Made by a program: the position numbers and the translations under genes
The notes under the pieces: model-generated
The model's input: only the letters and a program-made list of their open reading frames with translations
Database searches by the model: none
Told to the model about the DNA's origin: nothing
Source: Rhodohalobacter sulfatireducens
GTDB taxonomy: Bacteria > Bacteroidota > Rhodothermia > Balneolales > Balneolaceae
Reading direction: 5' to 3'
Assembly: GCF_022012475.1 (NCBI RefSeq)
Contig: NZ_JAKLWS010000007.1
Coordinates: forward strand, 113,159-177,158
Length of the DNA: 64,000 nucleotides
Shown: piece by piece, positions 9,026 to 17,497 of the stretch
Numbering within the stretch: the stretch's first letter is position 1
How the letters are laid out: the number at the start of each line of letters is the position of its first letter

Positions 9026-9769
9026 TTATTGGCTCCATCTGCGAAGCCCGCGGTTTCCGTTTTCACGTCTGCCAAATCCCATATGTTGACGTAATTCCTG
9101 ATATTCATCGACCGTCAATATGCTTTGAAGTTGGTCATTGGTTTCTCTCATTTTCTCGAAATGATCTGTCCACAACTCTTGAGCAACCTCTGTTGGATTT
9201 TGAACTCTTTGCTTATCCAGTTCTAACCTGTTGGCGCTTTGGGCATTCAACAAATTTAAAACCTGATCAGCTTTCTCGCCTTCAATACCGGCTTCATCTA
9301 CCATAGACTGATGTCGCAATGTACGAAATTCATGAGCTTTCTCAGCTTTTTCAATCATATTGGATTGAAGCAGATTTTGCTGTTCACCGGTTAGAATGTC
9401 CATCACTTCCTGCCTCATTTCCATCCGGGCTTCTGTTCGGGCTTGCATAAACTGAGGATCGGCATTTCTGAATCCCTGACCTCTCGGGCCTTGTCGTCCG
9501 TCACGTTTTCCTCTTCGAAAGTCACCTCTCCTGTTTTGAAACATTTCCCTGTTATCAGCTCTCCACTCATTTCTGTGTTCAAGTTGCAGAGCAATCAGTT
9601 CACTCTTTTGGTCGTCGGTCAATTCTAACTCATCACCATACTCTGTAATCAAATACTGAATTCCAGGAGCATTGAGCCCTGCCCGGTTCATCGGTTGGGC
9701 CACCACTTGTGAAAGTGTACTCATCAATACAAATAACGCTAATAAAATTGCTTTTTTTATAGTTTTCAT
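9026..9769 (-). CDS. Periplasmic Spy/CpxP-like LTXXQ-repeat protein
   Basis: A 247-residue secreted protein. A signal peptide (MKTIKKAILLALFVLMSTLS, cleaved after VVAQ) is followed by an all-helical domain holding the family motif several times: ELTDDQKSELIALQ (~50), DILTGEQQNLLQ (~128) and SILTVDEYQELR (~218). Between them is a basic Arg/Gly-rich stretch (RRGDFRRGKRDGRQGPRGQG). Relatives such as Spy and ZraP are ATP-independent periplasmic chaperones or metal-binding stress proteins. It is the first gene before the ECF sigma gene, so a product that reports on the stress sensed by that sigma factor is likely but inferred. It is longer than typical Spy (~160 residues), as if two domains were joined. 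Confidence 0.8.
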   Translation of the reverse strand: MKTIKKAILLALFVLMSTLSQVVAQPMNRAGLNAPGIQYLITEYGDELELTDDQKSELIALQLEHRNEWRADNREMFQNRRGDFRRGKRDGRQGPRGQGFRNADPQFMQARTEARMEMRQEVMDILTGEQQNLLQSNMIEKAEKAHEFRTLRHQSMVDEAGIEGEKADQVLNLLNAQSANRLELDKQRVQNPTEVAQELWTDHFEKMRETNDQLQSILTVDEYQELRQHMGFGRRENGNRGLRRWSQ

Positions 9770-9931
9770 AATTCTCGCCTCTGTTGTTGGTGTTTTCTTG
9801 TTTCTCTTGTTTATTAGACGTAAAGATTTTGTAACCGTTTGAAATTAAGTTCAAAAAAATTTTCATATTCGGGCTTATTCGACCAATTCTTTCGCATTTA
9901 GATTACAGGGCCGTGATCAGACTTTATTTAC

Positions 9932-9939
9932 TATATTTG
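9932..9939 (+). promoter_or_regulatory. Candidate Bacteroidota-type -7 element
   Basis: TATATTTG fits the TAnnTTTG -7 consensus of Bacteroidota promoters and sits 62 bases before the start at 10002. I cannot find a matching TTTG -33 element at the usual distance, so this is a weak call. Confidence 0.3.
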
Positions 9940-10001
9940 CCGGCTCTTTTTTTACGCTCAATCAAAATCTTAACAACCCTTAATTAACCATAACTTTCAG
10001 C

Positions 10002-11012
10002 ATGAGTTTTGATTTTCACAAAACAGCTCAATCATTCGATAAACTATCTTTCAAAAACCGGATGACCTCCGTTTTCCATCTCTTTAAAAATACCTTTGTT
10101 GTAATTGGCAGGGATGATGATATCATAAAGCCGTTTTACAGAATGATGATTTATTCAGCACTGATGGTCACATTCTTTTTCTATTTCGTTTTTAGCTTTT
10201 GGTATGATCTTCCATTTGCCGGACTTCTCTTCTTCTTCGCTATACTCCTGTTTCTCTACAAGTATTTCTATTTCAACAAACAGGAGATCCGAATGAGCTG
10301 GATTGTTTATGAAGCCATCACAGGCCACGATCCCTCTTATAAAGAAAGCGTTTCGATCTCAAAAGAGCTCAAGTCTCAAGTTCGTAAAATGGCCTGGATT
10401 GATATCGGGATGGCGATCGCAAATAAATCAAAATCAACGGGTAAACAGGGCCTAATGAGTGGTATCATTAATCTCATTATCTCCGGACTGGGAGAAGTTT
10501 GGGATTTAATCAATCACTACCTGCTCCCTTCGGTTGCAATCGACAAGCTGGATATCAAACCGGCAGTTGAAAAAATGAAAAATTTAAAAGACCAGGTACC
10601 GGAAACTCTTGTCGGTGTATTTGGCATTGATTTCTTAGGTAAAGTGGTTCGAAGAGTTGTAGGGCCCGTGTATTTTATCTTAATACTTCTTTCTCTTGGA
10701 GCCGGTGTTTTATTTGGAGATGCTATGCCGTCTCAAGAGTTCAACTTCAATAATCCCGATTTTCCTTTAAACGGAATTGTTTTTTCCTGGATACCGCTGG
10801 TCGCTGCCATTTTCATAGGTAAACTGTTCAGTACCTTCTTCGAGCGGATGGTTACCTCCGTGAAAGTGATCTACTTTACCGTATTTTATACAAAAATAAC
10901 TCATCCGGATTCTATCGCTGAAGATCTGCAAGAAGAGCTGACCGATTACCTGAAACTGGATCAGGTTGATGAGGTAAAAAACCTGGATCAACAAGATTCT
11001 GATTCAGCCTGA
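10002..11012 (+). CDS. Conserved-looking membrane protein of unknown function
   Basis: A 336-residue protein I do not recognise. Two adjacent hydrophobic helices lie at ~50-90 (MIYSALMVTFFFYFVFSFWY and FAGLLFFFAILLFLYKYFYF). A soluble middle with a helical stretch ISGIINLIISGLGEVWDLIN comes next, then a hydrophobic pair near 225-245 (VVGPVYFILILLSLGAGVLF) and 265-285 (VFSWIPLVAAIFIGKLFSTF). The C-terminus is acidic and soluble. This arrangement resembles DUF6159-like integral membrane proteins, but I cannot confirm that. The gene stands alone, with a candidate -7 promoter element upstream and a REP-like repeat downstream. Confidence 0.6.
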   Translation: MSFDFHKTAQSFDKLSFKNRMTSVFHLFKNTFVVIGRDDDIIKPFYRMMIYSALMVTFFFYFVFSFWYDLPFAGLLFFFAILLFLYKYFYFNKQEIRMSWIVYEAITGHDPSYKESVSISKELKSQVRKMAWIDIGMAIANKSKSTGKQGLMSGIINLIISGLGEVWDLINHYLLPSVAIDKLDIKPAVEKMKNLKDQVPETLVGVFGIDFLGKVVRRVVGPVYFILILLSLGAGVLFGDAMPSQEFNFNNPDFPLNGIVFSWIPLVAAIFIGKLFSTFFERMVTSVKVIYFTVFYTKITHPDSIAEDLQEELTDYLKLDQVDEVKNLDQQDSDSA

Positions 11013-11097
11013 AATTTCATCCAATCGTTACACTGTTTTGGTTATATAAATTATGAGAAACCTTTTCATATTACAGACTGACTGCTGAATATCGATT

Positions 11098-11178
11098 TAC
11101 GTGTGAGCGCGTCTCGGATGGCGCCCCGAATCCTAGGGGTGCCCCTATTGCAAGCACAAGCGGAACGCTCGCGCTATC
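11098..11178. repeat. REP-like composite palindrome
   Basis: On the minus strand this reads GATAGCGCGAGCGTTCCGC followed by TTGTGCTTGC, an imperfect hairpin, then a CCCC/GGGG-rich hairpin and GAGACGCGCTC. The 17-base block TGCCCCTATTGCAAGCA (11140-11156) recurs with one change at 63765-63781, and the GATAGYGC...CGCT block recurs at 43065, 58551-58577 and 63779-63803. It lies in the gap between 11012 and folB. Such units resemble REP elements moved by RAYT transposases, none of which is visible here. Confidence 0.75.
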
Positions 11179-11301
11179 CTGTAAGTAAATAATGAATGTT
11201 TGATATTTGAAATTTTGTACTTGGAATTTCTCATCTCTGCATTCGACACTCAAACTACATCTCCTTATCTTACACAGCAGAAATCAATCAACCCATTGCA
11301 T

Positions 11302-11661
11302 TTGGATACCATTACGCTAAAATCTCTTGAATTTTACGCTAAACACGGCTACTACGATAAAGAACGCCGGGAAGGAAATCATTTTGAACTGGATGTAATC
11401 GCCAAAGGTAATTTTAAAGAGGCGATTAAAGATGATGACCTCAATCAAACCTTTAATTATGAAATTGTAAAAGAGGTAGCACAACGGGTATTTAAAGGGC
11501 CATCTGAGAAATTGATAGAAAGCCTATGCAGTCGAATTGGAAATGAAATATTTGAACGATCAACGATCACAAAAGAACTGACAATCTCCCTTCGTAAACT
11601 AAATCCCCCTATCGGTGTGCCCGCTGAATATGCTGAAATTACGATGAGATGGAACCGGTAA
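11302..11661 (+). CDS. folB: Dihydroneopterin aldolase
   Basis: FolB splits 7,8-dihydroneopterin into 6-hydroxymethyl-dihydropterin and glycolaldehyde in folate synthesis. The segment TITLKSLEFYAKHGYYDKER carries the family's 'L...F.a.HG...E' start, and the C-terminus has the ITKELTISLRKLNPPI strand with the conserved Lys and the Pro-rich turn. I place the start at the TTG at 11302, because homologues begin M-D-x-I-x-L at this point. A longer in-frame version starting at 11200 would run through intergenic repeat-derived sequence; TTG at 11296 is an alternative. No strong Shine-Dalgarno sequence helps choose. The 3' end overlaps folK by 13 bases. Confidence 0.9.
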   Translation: MDTITLKSLEFYAKHGYYDKERREGNHFELDVIAKGNFKEAIKDDDLNQTFNYEIVKEVAQRVFKGPSEKLIESLCSRIGNEIFERSTITKELTISLRKLNPPIGVPAEYAEITMRWNR

Positions 11662-12137
11662 TCATTGCAGTTGGCAGTAATATGGGCGACCGGCTCTCAT
11701 ATATTCAGAAAGCGGGTGAATTTCTCGAATCACTTTCGGAGGGTGAAATTACAAAGTCGTCAATTTGGGAGTCAGAGCCGATAGGCGGTGCGAAGTATAC
11801 GTTTTTAAATTGTGCAGCTAAAATTTTCACTTCTTTGGAGCCAAAAGTTTTATTGAAAAGTGTGAAGGATTTTGAACAGACTTGTGGGCGTGAGAAAAAT
11901 CCGGTTCGATGGGGCCCGCGTGTAATAGACCTGGATTTGATAGCCTTTGGCAGCTTGGTGATTCAAGATGAAGGCCTTATTATTCCACATCCTGAATTTA
12001 AAAATCGGCTGTTTGTTCTGTTGCCCCTGCAAGAGATTGACAGCGATTGGAACGACCCGAAAGAACAGCAAAATATCGGTACTCTTGTCAATAAGGCACC
12101 TGAAATGGATCTACAAAAAACAAATTACGATTGGTAA
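11649..12137 (+). CDS. folK: 2-amino-4-hydroxy-6-hydroxymethyldihydropteridine diphosphokinase
   Basis: HPPK transfers pyrophosphate from ATP to 6-hydroxymethyl-dihydropterin, the step after FolB. The protein (162 residues) opens with IIAVGSNMGDRLSYIQKA, the family's GSN-GD motif. It has SSIWESEPIGGAKYTFLNCA (pterin site) and the signature RWGPRVIDLDLIAFG with the paired Asp residues that hold magnesium, then IIPHPEFKNRLFVLLPLQEI. Length is normal. It overlaps folB, so the two are translated together; folP, the next enzyme of the pathway, is far away at 44072-44926. Confidence 0.97.
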   Translation: MEPVIIAVGSNMGDRLSYIQKAGEFLESLSEGEITKSSIWESEPIGGAKYTFLNCAAKIFTSLEPKVLLKSVKDFEQTCGREKNPVRWGPRVIDLDLIAFGSLVIQDEGLIIPHPEFKNRLFVLLPLQEIDSDWNDPKEQQNIGTLVNKAPEMDLQKTNYDW

Positions 12138-12179
12138 ATCAAATAGGCTACAAACGGATCAACAAAGAACATAGCGAAG

Positions 12180-12827
12180 ATGCCCAACCAGTTTGATTTT
12201 ATTGCAATAGAAGGTGTGATCGGCGCCGGTAAAACAACCTTGGCTCAGTTGTTGTCGGAAAGGAATAATGCCCGGCTTGTTTTGGAAAAGTTTGAGGAAA
12301 ATCCATTTCTACCCAAATTTTATGAGGATCGAAAACGTTATGCCTTTCAGACACAGCTTGCTTTTTTAGCGAGCCGGTTCAAACAGCAGCAAAAAATGAC
12401 CAATAAAGAGCTGTTTGATGAATTTATAATATCTGATTACATCTTTGAAAAAGATCGTATCTTTGCAAGATTGAACCTGGATGAGGATGAATTGGCTTTA
12501 TATGATAATATTTACGGAATAATGACCGGAATATCTGCAAAGCCCGATCTTGTTATTTATCTTCAGAGTTCGGTTGATCGATTGATGGAGAACATTGAAA
12601 ATCGTGGAAGGGATTACGAGAAAAACATAACGCCCGATTATCTGCAAGAGTTGAGCGATGCCTATAATCATTTCTTTTATCACTATGAGAAGGCACCTTT
12701 AATTATTATCAATGCCACAAATGTCGATTTTCTCCACAATCCGGATCATCTTGTGTATTTAGAAGAGCAGATATTTGAACAACCGATAAGAAACAATACT
12801 CACATACAGATTATTCCCGATTCATAA
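12180..12827 (+). CDS. Deoxynucleoside kinase (dNK/dGK family)
   Basis: A 215-residue kinase that phosphorylates deoxynucleosides for salvage. The P-loop IEGVIGAGKTTLAQLL is at residues ~9-24. The substrate-side motif EKFEENPFLPKFYED follows at ~36-50, and the DRS-like segment appears as ISDYIFEKDRIFARLNL at ~83-100, where other members have D-R-S. The ENRGRDYEKNI LID segment with its Arg pair lies around 140-150. Bacteroidota often carry this family next to folK, as seen here (42-base gap). Whether it prefers dG, dA or dC cannot be read from the sequence. It is directly followed by a small membrane protein gene. Confidence 0.92.
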   Translation: MPNQFDFIAIEGVIGAGKTTLAQLLSERNNARLVLEKFEENPFLPKFYEDRKRYAFQTQLAFLASRFKQQQKMTNKELFDEFIISDYIFEKDRIFARLNLDEDELALYDNIYGIMTGISAKPDLVIYLQSSVDRLMENIENRGRDYEKNITPDYLQELSDAYNHFFYHYEKAPLIIINATNVDFLHNPDHLVYLEEQIFEQPIRNNTHIQIIPDS

Positions 12828-13057
12828 TGATACGCTGGTTACTCATACTGCTTTTTATTTATATCGTATTTCGGCTAATTCAAGGCCCAAAAAACAGAAA
12901 AAATAAACGATCTTCGATAAAATTTCGATTTGGTGATTTTACGAATCAACCTAACAATCAAAGTAATTCAAATTCCCGGAAGCGTAGAATAGAAGATATT
13001 GAAGACGCGGAATTTGAAGACATTACAGAGAAAACTAAAAAAGAAGATAATTCATGA
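12827..13057 (+). CDS. Small single-pass membrane protein (DUF4834-like)
   Basis: A 76-residue protein with one N-terminal membrane helix (MIRWLLILLFIYIVFRLI), a basic stretch (GPKNRKNKRSSIKFRF), and an acidic tail (RKRRIEDIEDAEFEDITEK). This helix-basic-acidic layout and its position after folK/deoxynucleoside kinase match the small Bacteroidota family annotated DUF4834. Its start shares one base with the preceding stop (TAATG) and its end overlaps the TPR gene by four bases, so it is translated as part of this operon. Function unknown. Confidence 0.75.
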   Translation: MIRWLLILLFIYIVFRLIQGPKNRKNKRSSIKFRFGDFTNQPNNQSNSNSRKRRIEDIEDAEFEDITEKTKKEDNS

Positions 13058-13599
13058 GTTTTGAAGAGAAACACAAAGAAGGATATGAACTCCTTCATGA
13101 GAAAGACCTCGATAAAAGTCTGGATATCGCACGGCGGCTTCAAAAAATGAGGCCTGAAGCTCCAGAGGGCTTTACGCTTGAAGGCGAAGTGATGCAGAAA
13201 CTGAACCAATGGGAGCAAAGCATTAAGTCTCTCAACGAGGCGATTGAGCTGGAAACTGATTCCGGCCGACTGTACAATCTTCGCGGTTATGCATTTTTGA
13301 ATACTGACGAACTCGAGAAAGCCAAGGAAGATTTCGACCAAGCTATATCACTCGACAACCTGCCATCGGCTCATCGAAACCTGGTTCTCTATAAATTGAT
13401 GAGCGGCAACGGCCAGGAAGCGATCACATACCTGTTAGACCGCATCCGAAGCGAACCACAGGATGTTGAAAACTGGATCCTGATGGGCGACCTGATGAAG
13501 AAAGGCGGCCACGACCAAAAAGCTCAAACCTATTACGAGCAAGCCCTCAAAATGGATCCCGACAACGCCTATGTAAAGGGGCTATTGGAAGAAGATTAG
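13054..13599 (+). CDS. Tetratricopeptide-repeat protein
   Basis: A 181-residue protein of about four TPR units. Readable repeats include QWEQSIKSLNEAIELETDSG, RGYAFLNTDELEKAKEDFDQ (then AISLDN), and GGHDQKAQTYYEQALKMDP near the C-terminus, each with the W/G-Y-A-P spacing of the motif. There is no signal peptide, so it is cytoplasmic, probably a protein-interaction scaffold. It starts within the last codon of the small membrane protein gene (ATGA overlap), the fifth gene of the folB operon, which hints that the two short proteins work together. Confidence 0.85.
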   Translation: MSFEEKHKEGYELLHEKDLDKSLDIARRLQKMRPEAPEGFTLEGEVMQKLNQWEQSIKSLNEAIELETDSGRLYNLRGYAFLNTDELEKAKEDFDQAISLDNLPSAHRNLVLYKLMSGNGQEAITYLLDRIRSEPQDVENWILMGDLMKKGGHDQKAQTYYEQALKMDPDNAYVKGLLEED

Positions 13600-13616
13600 A
13601 GAACTCTTCCCTTGAG

Positions 13617-13670
13617 CCTGCCTGTGCTGAAGCTTCTGCAGACAGGGGGAAGTCCTCGATTTATCGAGGA
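13617..13670. repeat. Intergenic hairpin pair, family shared with 55236-55267
   Basis: Two adjacent stem-loops follow the TPR gene: CCTGCCTGT...ACAGG with an inner GCTGAAGCTTCTGC (13617-13646), and TCCTCGAT/ATCGAGGA (13653-13670). The first is nearly the same as GCCTGCCTGTGCCGAGGCTT... at 55236-55267, and in both copies GGAAGTCCT follows. It may also end the folB operon transcript, though no T-run follows. Confidence 0.7.
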
Positions 13671-13688
13671 TAGGGTGTCTCGAACAAA

Positions 13689-13763
13689 GGTTTAAAGTTC
13701 AAGGTCTAATGTTTAAGGTCTATTGTTTAAGGTTTGACAACCTTGAACGTTAAACTTTAAACC
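13689..13763. repeat. AT-rich inverted repeat on one side of yajQ
   Basis: GGTTTAAAGTT (13689-13699) pairs perfectly with AACTTTAAACC (13753-13763), and TTCAAGG pairs with CCTTGAA inside it. Between the arms the unit GTTTAAGGT is repeated. A related element lies on the other side of yajQ at 14359-14413. Confidence 0.75.
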
Positions 13764-13782
13764 TAAAACCATGGGCTTCGCC

Positions 13783-14271
13783 CTACTTCATATTCACAAA
13801 CTGAAGAGGAATTCCGAAGTCTTTCTTTTTGAGATGCCGGATAACTTCCTGGAGATCGTCAATCTTTTTGCCGGATACCCGAACCTGGTCATCCTGGATG
13901 GCAGGTTGAACTTTTAATTTCAGGCTTTTAATCTCCTTGACGATTTTCTTGGCCGTCTCCCGATCTATTCCTTCTTTAATAGTCGCACTCACTTTCACGT
14001 GACCTTGGCTGGTCCCTTCTTCACTTCCGTATTCCAAAACTTTTGGTTCCAGTTTTCGTTTGATGAAATGCTTGATGAGCATATCCTTTACGGCTTTTAG
14101 TTTCATACTTTCTGCCGCAACGATATCAATCCGGTTCTCTTTTTTGGCAAACTCCACCTCGGTGTGAAGTCCCCGAAAATCGTACCGGGTGGATACTTCT
14201 TTCAGTGTGTTATTTACCGCATTATCAACTTCCTGGGCGTTTATTTCATTTACAATATCGAATGATGGCAT
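13783..14271 (-). CDS. yajQ: YajQ-family nucleotide-binding protein
   Basis: A 162-residue cytoplasmic protein of the YajQ (UPF0234) family. The start [20 protein letters not shown] is diagnostic, followed by [15 protein letters not shown] and the second ferredoxin-like half ending [20 protein letters not shown] and [15 protein letters not shown]. Members bind nucleotides or RNA, and a Xanthomonas member binds cyclic di-GMP; which applies here cannot be read from sequence. Length is normal. It stands alone between two related AT-rich inverted repeats. Confidence 0.96.
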   Translation of the reverse strand: MPSFDIVNEINAQEVDNAVNNTLKEVSTRYDFRGLHTEVEFAKKENRIDIVAAESMKLKAVKDMLIKHFIKRKLEPKVLEYGSEEGTSQGHVKVSATIKEGIDRETAKKIVKEIKSLKLKVQPAIQDDQVRVSGKKIDDLQEVIRHLKKKDFGIPLQFVNMK

Positions 14272-14358
14272 AATCTAAGAATTTGGTTTAGAGTAAAAGA
14301 ATCGCTTCTAAGAGTGTTATAAAAATTGACTAATCAGAGTACCGGTATAAAGTTCAAA

Positions 14359-14413
14359 GTTTAAGGTTCAAAGTCTTATAAAAACCTTAAACATCAGACT
14401 TTAAACCTTAAAC
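14359..14413. repeat. AT-rich inverted repeat on the other side of yajQ
   Basis: GTTTAAGGTTCAAAGTCT (14359-14376) and AGACTTTAAACCTTAAAC (14396-14413) are inverted copies with 17 of 18 bases matching and a 19-base spacer. The same GTTTAAGGT word is repeated in the element at 13689-13763. Confidence 0.8.
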
Positions 14414-14423
14414 GGTCTAGCCC

Positions 14424-17057
14424 TTACATATCATGCAGCAACATAACCGCATTTTGCATCATGCGTGCGGGGCCAACCCAAAACATCCGGTACTGGGTAT
14501 TATCAAGTAAGAATACCACTTTTCCAGAGCCCATTTCGTCAACACCTGCAAAGGCCTGTCCTGCGGCTTTTTCAATATTTTCCTTTGACGCATATCCTGA
14601 AGCCAAAAGTGTTTCCTGATTTTTTGAATAATATCCCACGGTTTGCCAATCGGTTGAAGGCACGAATGCATCATCAGAAAATTTCAGAGAATAGAGTTGA
14701 TTTCCAACCCCAAATGCAAGCGGATGCGAAACGTCAATCATACCCTGGAAAGCCGAACCTGGAATTCGTTTGAGACCCGAAGTATCTTCACGAGCTTCGT
14801 ATCGTGTATAAGCCTCAGGATCAATTTCTGGCATGGATTCCTCATCCTCCTCTTCCTCTTCATCCTTTACGAGTTCAACATTCGTAAAACCGGATTGATC
14901 ATTACTGAAAAAGGCAGAGGTTCCTTCGGTTGCCACTAATGTGCCACCCGATTCAACCCAGCTCTTCAGTTTTGCCTGTGCTGTTGAATCGATCGCACCG
15001 CCAACACCACCCCAGCTTCCGGGCATTACAATCACATCATACTCATCAAGATCAATTCTCATCAATGCATCGGTTCGAATCCTTGAGATCCCAAAATCGG
15101 TCCATCTATCAAAGAGAAACCAGATCTGTCCGGCTGTGTACGAGCTGAACGGACTATCTACCATCAGAGCTACTTTAGGCTTCGCGACCGGTTCACTATC
15201 TCGTGAGGCGAGATCAATTCCCTCATCCATTCGGCCTGTATCAAAACCTACAACTTCAACCGATGTCTCTTCAGCAATTCGCTTCATATCATCCGCAATC
15301 AGATCCCTCTTCGCATAATTCCGTCCGATCAAAACGATCAGGCTGCCGCGGCTGTAGGTTCGGCCCTCAAAGGTAAATGGCTCGACCGCACTTCGAACTC
15401 TATATCCGGCATCCCATAATTTTGATAACGCATTGGGAGCAAATCGCTGATTCCAGTCAATTACATAAGCATACCCGGCGTCTTGATTGCTCACACCGGA
15501 AGGATAGACTTGTGGATCTGTAACCAATTCCGTGTCTACATCAATCTCGTCATTCGTCCATGCTGCATCTAAATTGTACGCCATAGGAGCCGACCATGTG
15601 GACATATCGTACATTACAGAGTCTTGAATTTCGAGCTGTCGCTTAAACAGCGTATTGATAAAGATATGTTTGGGTTGATCCGTTTTGATGATGAAATCAC
15701 CGGAATTGAAAGATCGATTGGATGATTCTCCATCCCAATAACTGTAAGCTTCATCAACGGAGAAATCTTCGGTAGCTTGTTCAATTTCTACTCCATGCTG
15801 TAACATAATATTGACTAACTCATAGGTATAATCATTGGAATTATCAGGCAGAACAAAGGCCTCCACATCCCCCTGTTTTGCTTCCTGAGAAAACGATGTT
15901 GAAAAGTAATCGAGCAAACCTTCTCGATTATGGACTGCTGTCCGGATCGTAGCAATGGAATTGGTGTAGTGATCAAAAATTCGTTGTCGAAGTGTGAGAA
16001 CATACCCGTCTTCTGTTTCCACAGCTCGTCCGCCTCGGCTGTGACCACCCTGCTCAGCCAGCATCCCAATTCCGCCCATCAGGCTTGGATAAGAAGATCC
16101 GTACCCGGGATAGAAGAAATCAAATGCTTCACGAGTGGCATAATTGATATTGTGCTCGTCAAACATTTCAATCGTGCCCCGGCCGAAAACATCGGCCCAT
16201 TTTTCATAATCATCCGGCAGTTCATGGTTACGCGGAGTGGTGCCGGGCATAGTAAAATAGTTGCTGTTGAATCCCTGCTCGTGCAGATCGAGGTGAACTT
16301 GCGGCAACCACTGCCGATACGCTGCAATTCGCCCTTGTGATTCCGGGTGCACCAGCCAGGTCCAGTCCCGGTTCAGGTCAAACCAATAGTGATTCGTTCG
16401 ACCACCCGGCCAGATTTCGTCATGTTCATAGTCGTATGGATCATCATTTAGTACATGACTTTTGGCCGATTTGTACCAAAACACATATCGATCACGCCCG
16501 TCGGGATTGATCATCGGGTCGATTATTGTTATTGCATCCTCTCGCATCTGAACCGTTTCCTGGTCCATTCCAGCTACCATTCGGTAGGCTGTTTGCATGG
16601 CCGATTCACTGCTGGAAGGCTCATTTCCGTGTACATTATAGCTTAACCAAACCAACACCGGCTGTTCAGCTATCATCTGATTCCGCTCTTCCTCACCCAG
16701 TTCATCCGGGTTCGCCAGACGTAGATTGGTATTCCGAATTTCGTCAATTGAGTCTTGGTTTTCTTCTGAAGTAATTAACGCATAATACAGCCCCCGCCCC
16801 TCATATGTTTCACCATATTTGTGAAGTGTGAGTTTGTCTGATTCCTCATCAAGCTGCTGAAAATACCGAACTACCTCGGAATGAAGTGTATACTCATCGC
16901 CAAGTTGGTAACCAAGAAATTCAGCCGGAGATGTAATCTGAGAATCATACTCGAGATTGGGATCGAATTCGAAGGTTCGCTCCTGGGCATCTGCCGTTTG
17001 AACAATTTGAAGTGACAGAGACAGTAGTAAAGTAAAAATGATGGGGAAACGGGGCAT
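14424..17057 (-). CDS. Secreted M14-family zinc carboxypeptidase with C-terminal GATase-like domain
   Basis: An 877-residue exported peptidase. A signal peptide (LLLSLSLQIVQTADAQ) comes first, then an M14 carboxypeptidase domain (~40-360). Zinc ligands are His143 and Glu146 in NVHGNEPSSSES, with the third probably His259 in HLDLHEQG. Substrate-binding residues are in INPDGRDRYVFW and FDLNRDWTW. Residues ~610-740 (VALMVDSPFSSYTAGQIWFL ... YDVIVMPGSWGGVGG ... ESGGTLVATEG) form a flavodoxin-like class I glutamine-amidotransferase fold, which in these large M14 proteins lacks the amidotransferase Cys. An acidic Glu-rich linker follows at ~755-770. It probably degrades peptides outside the cell or in the periplasm. 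It is monocistronic. Confidence 0.9.
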   Translation of the reverse strand: MPRFPIIFTLLLSLSLQIVQTADAQERTFEFDPNLEYDSQITSPAEFLGYQLGDEYTLHSEVVRYFQQLDEESDKLTLHKYGETYEGRGLYYALITSEENQDSIDEIRNTNLRLANPDELGEEERNQMIAEQPVLVWLSYNVHGNEPSSSESAMQTAYRMVAGMDQETVQMREDAITIIDPMINPDGRDRYVFWYKSAKSHVLNDDPYDYEHDEIWPGGRTNHYWFDLNRDWTWLVHPESQGRIAAYRQWLPQVHLDLHEQGFNSNYFTMPGTTPRNHELPDDYEKWADVFGRGTIEMFDEHNINYATREAFDFFYPGYGSSYPSLMGGIGMLAEQGGHSRGGRAVETEDGYVLTLRQRIFDHYTNSIATIRTAVHNREGLLDYFSTSFSQEAKQGDVEAFVLPDNSNDYTYELVNIMLQHGVEIEQATEDFSVDEAYSYWDGESSNRSFNSGDFIIKTDQPKHIFINTLFKRQLEIQDSVMYDMSTWSAPMAYNLDAAWTNDEIDVDTELVTDPQVYPSGVSNQDAGYAYVIDWNQRFAPNALSKLWDAGYRVRSAVEPFTFEGRTYSRGSLIVLIGRNYAKRDLIADDMKRIAEETSVEVVGFDTGRMDEGIDLASRDSEPVAKPKVALMVDSPFSSYTAGQIWFLFDRWTDFGISRIRTDALMRIDLDEYDVIVMPGSWGGVGGAIDSTAQAKLKSWVESGGTLVATEGTSAFFSNDQSGFTNVELVKDEEEEEDEESMPEIDPEAYTRYEAREDTSGLKRIPGSAFQGMIDVSHPLAFGVGNQLYSLKFSDDAFVPSTDWQTVGYYSKNQETLLASGYASKENIEKAAGQAFAGVDEMGSGKVVFLLDNTQYRMFWVGPARMMQNAVMLLHDM

Positions 17058-17222
17058 ATTGGTTTTGATGCTTTGGTTTAAGAAATATTCACAGACAAGA
17101 TAATAGAGCTTATGATGCGAAAAAATCGTTAAAATTTGTTTTGAGGCTCAGTAATAATGCAATAAGTTTAGCTGTGCCTTACTTCACTTTAAAGTCAAAA
17201 CATTAGAAATGCCAAAACTAAA

Positions 17223-17260
17223 AAAAGCCTTCATAGCACAAAATGCTATATGAAGGCTTT
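17223..17260 (-). terminator. Intrinsic terminator after tRNA-Pro
   Basis: AAAGCCTTCATAGCA and TGCTATATGAAGGCTTT pair around a short loop. Read on the minus strand the hairpin is followed by a run of T (GGCTTTTTTTAG), a standard rho-independent terminator placed directly after the tRNA gene. Confidence 0.9.
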
Positions 17261-17266
17261 TAAATG

Positions 17267-17340
17267 TCGGGACGACAGGATTTGAACCTGCGACCCCTCG
17301 ACCCCCAGCCGAGTGCTCTACCGGACTGAGCCACGTCCCG
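17267..17340 (-). tRNA. tRNA-Pro (anticodon GGG)
   Basis: On the minus strand the 74-base cloverleaf has a CGGGACG/CGTCCCG acceptor stem, a D arm with the AGTCCGGTAGAG loop, an anticodon stem CTCGG/TCGAG around the loop CTGGGGG (anticodon GGG), a GTTCGAATC T loop and discriminator A. CCA is not encoded. GGG reads proline CCC/CCU codons. Confidence 0.96.
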
Positions 17341-17497
17341 AAACAGACTTCAAAGATACACATCATTCAACTTAAAACTCAATTCAAGTTTTTGTCTACT
17401 ATTCGATCCAAGAAAAACCTCACACAAAACTTCCCCTTTCATATTAAGAACAAGTTCTTTAGTCTTTGCTTGCCATAACAATCCCCTGGAGAAGCAT

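Noticed and set aside
11071..11253. Short minus-strand frame after the membrane protein gene
   Set aside because: It is made of the REP-like element at 11098-11178 and is best explained as a repeat.
11200..11301. Longer start for folB
   Set aside because: The added 34 residues have no match in FolB proteins and lie next to repeat sequence; TTG at 11302 matches the family start.
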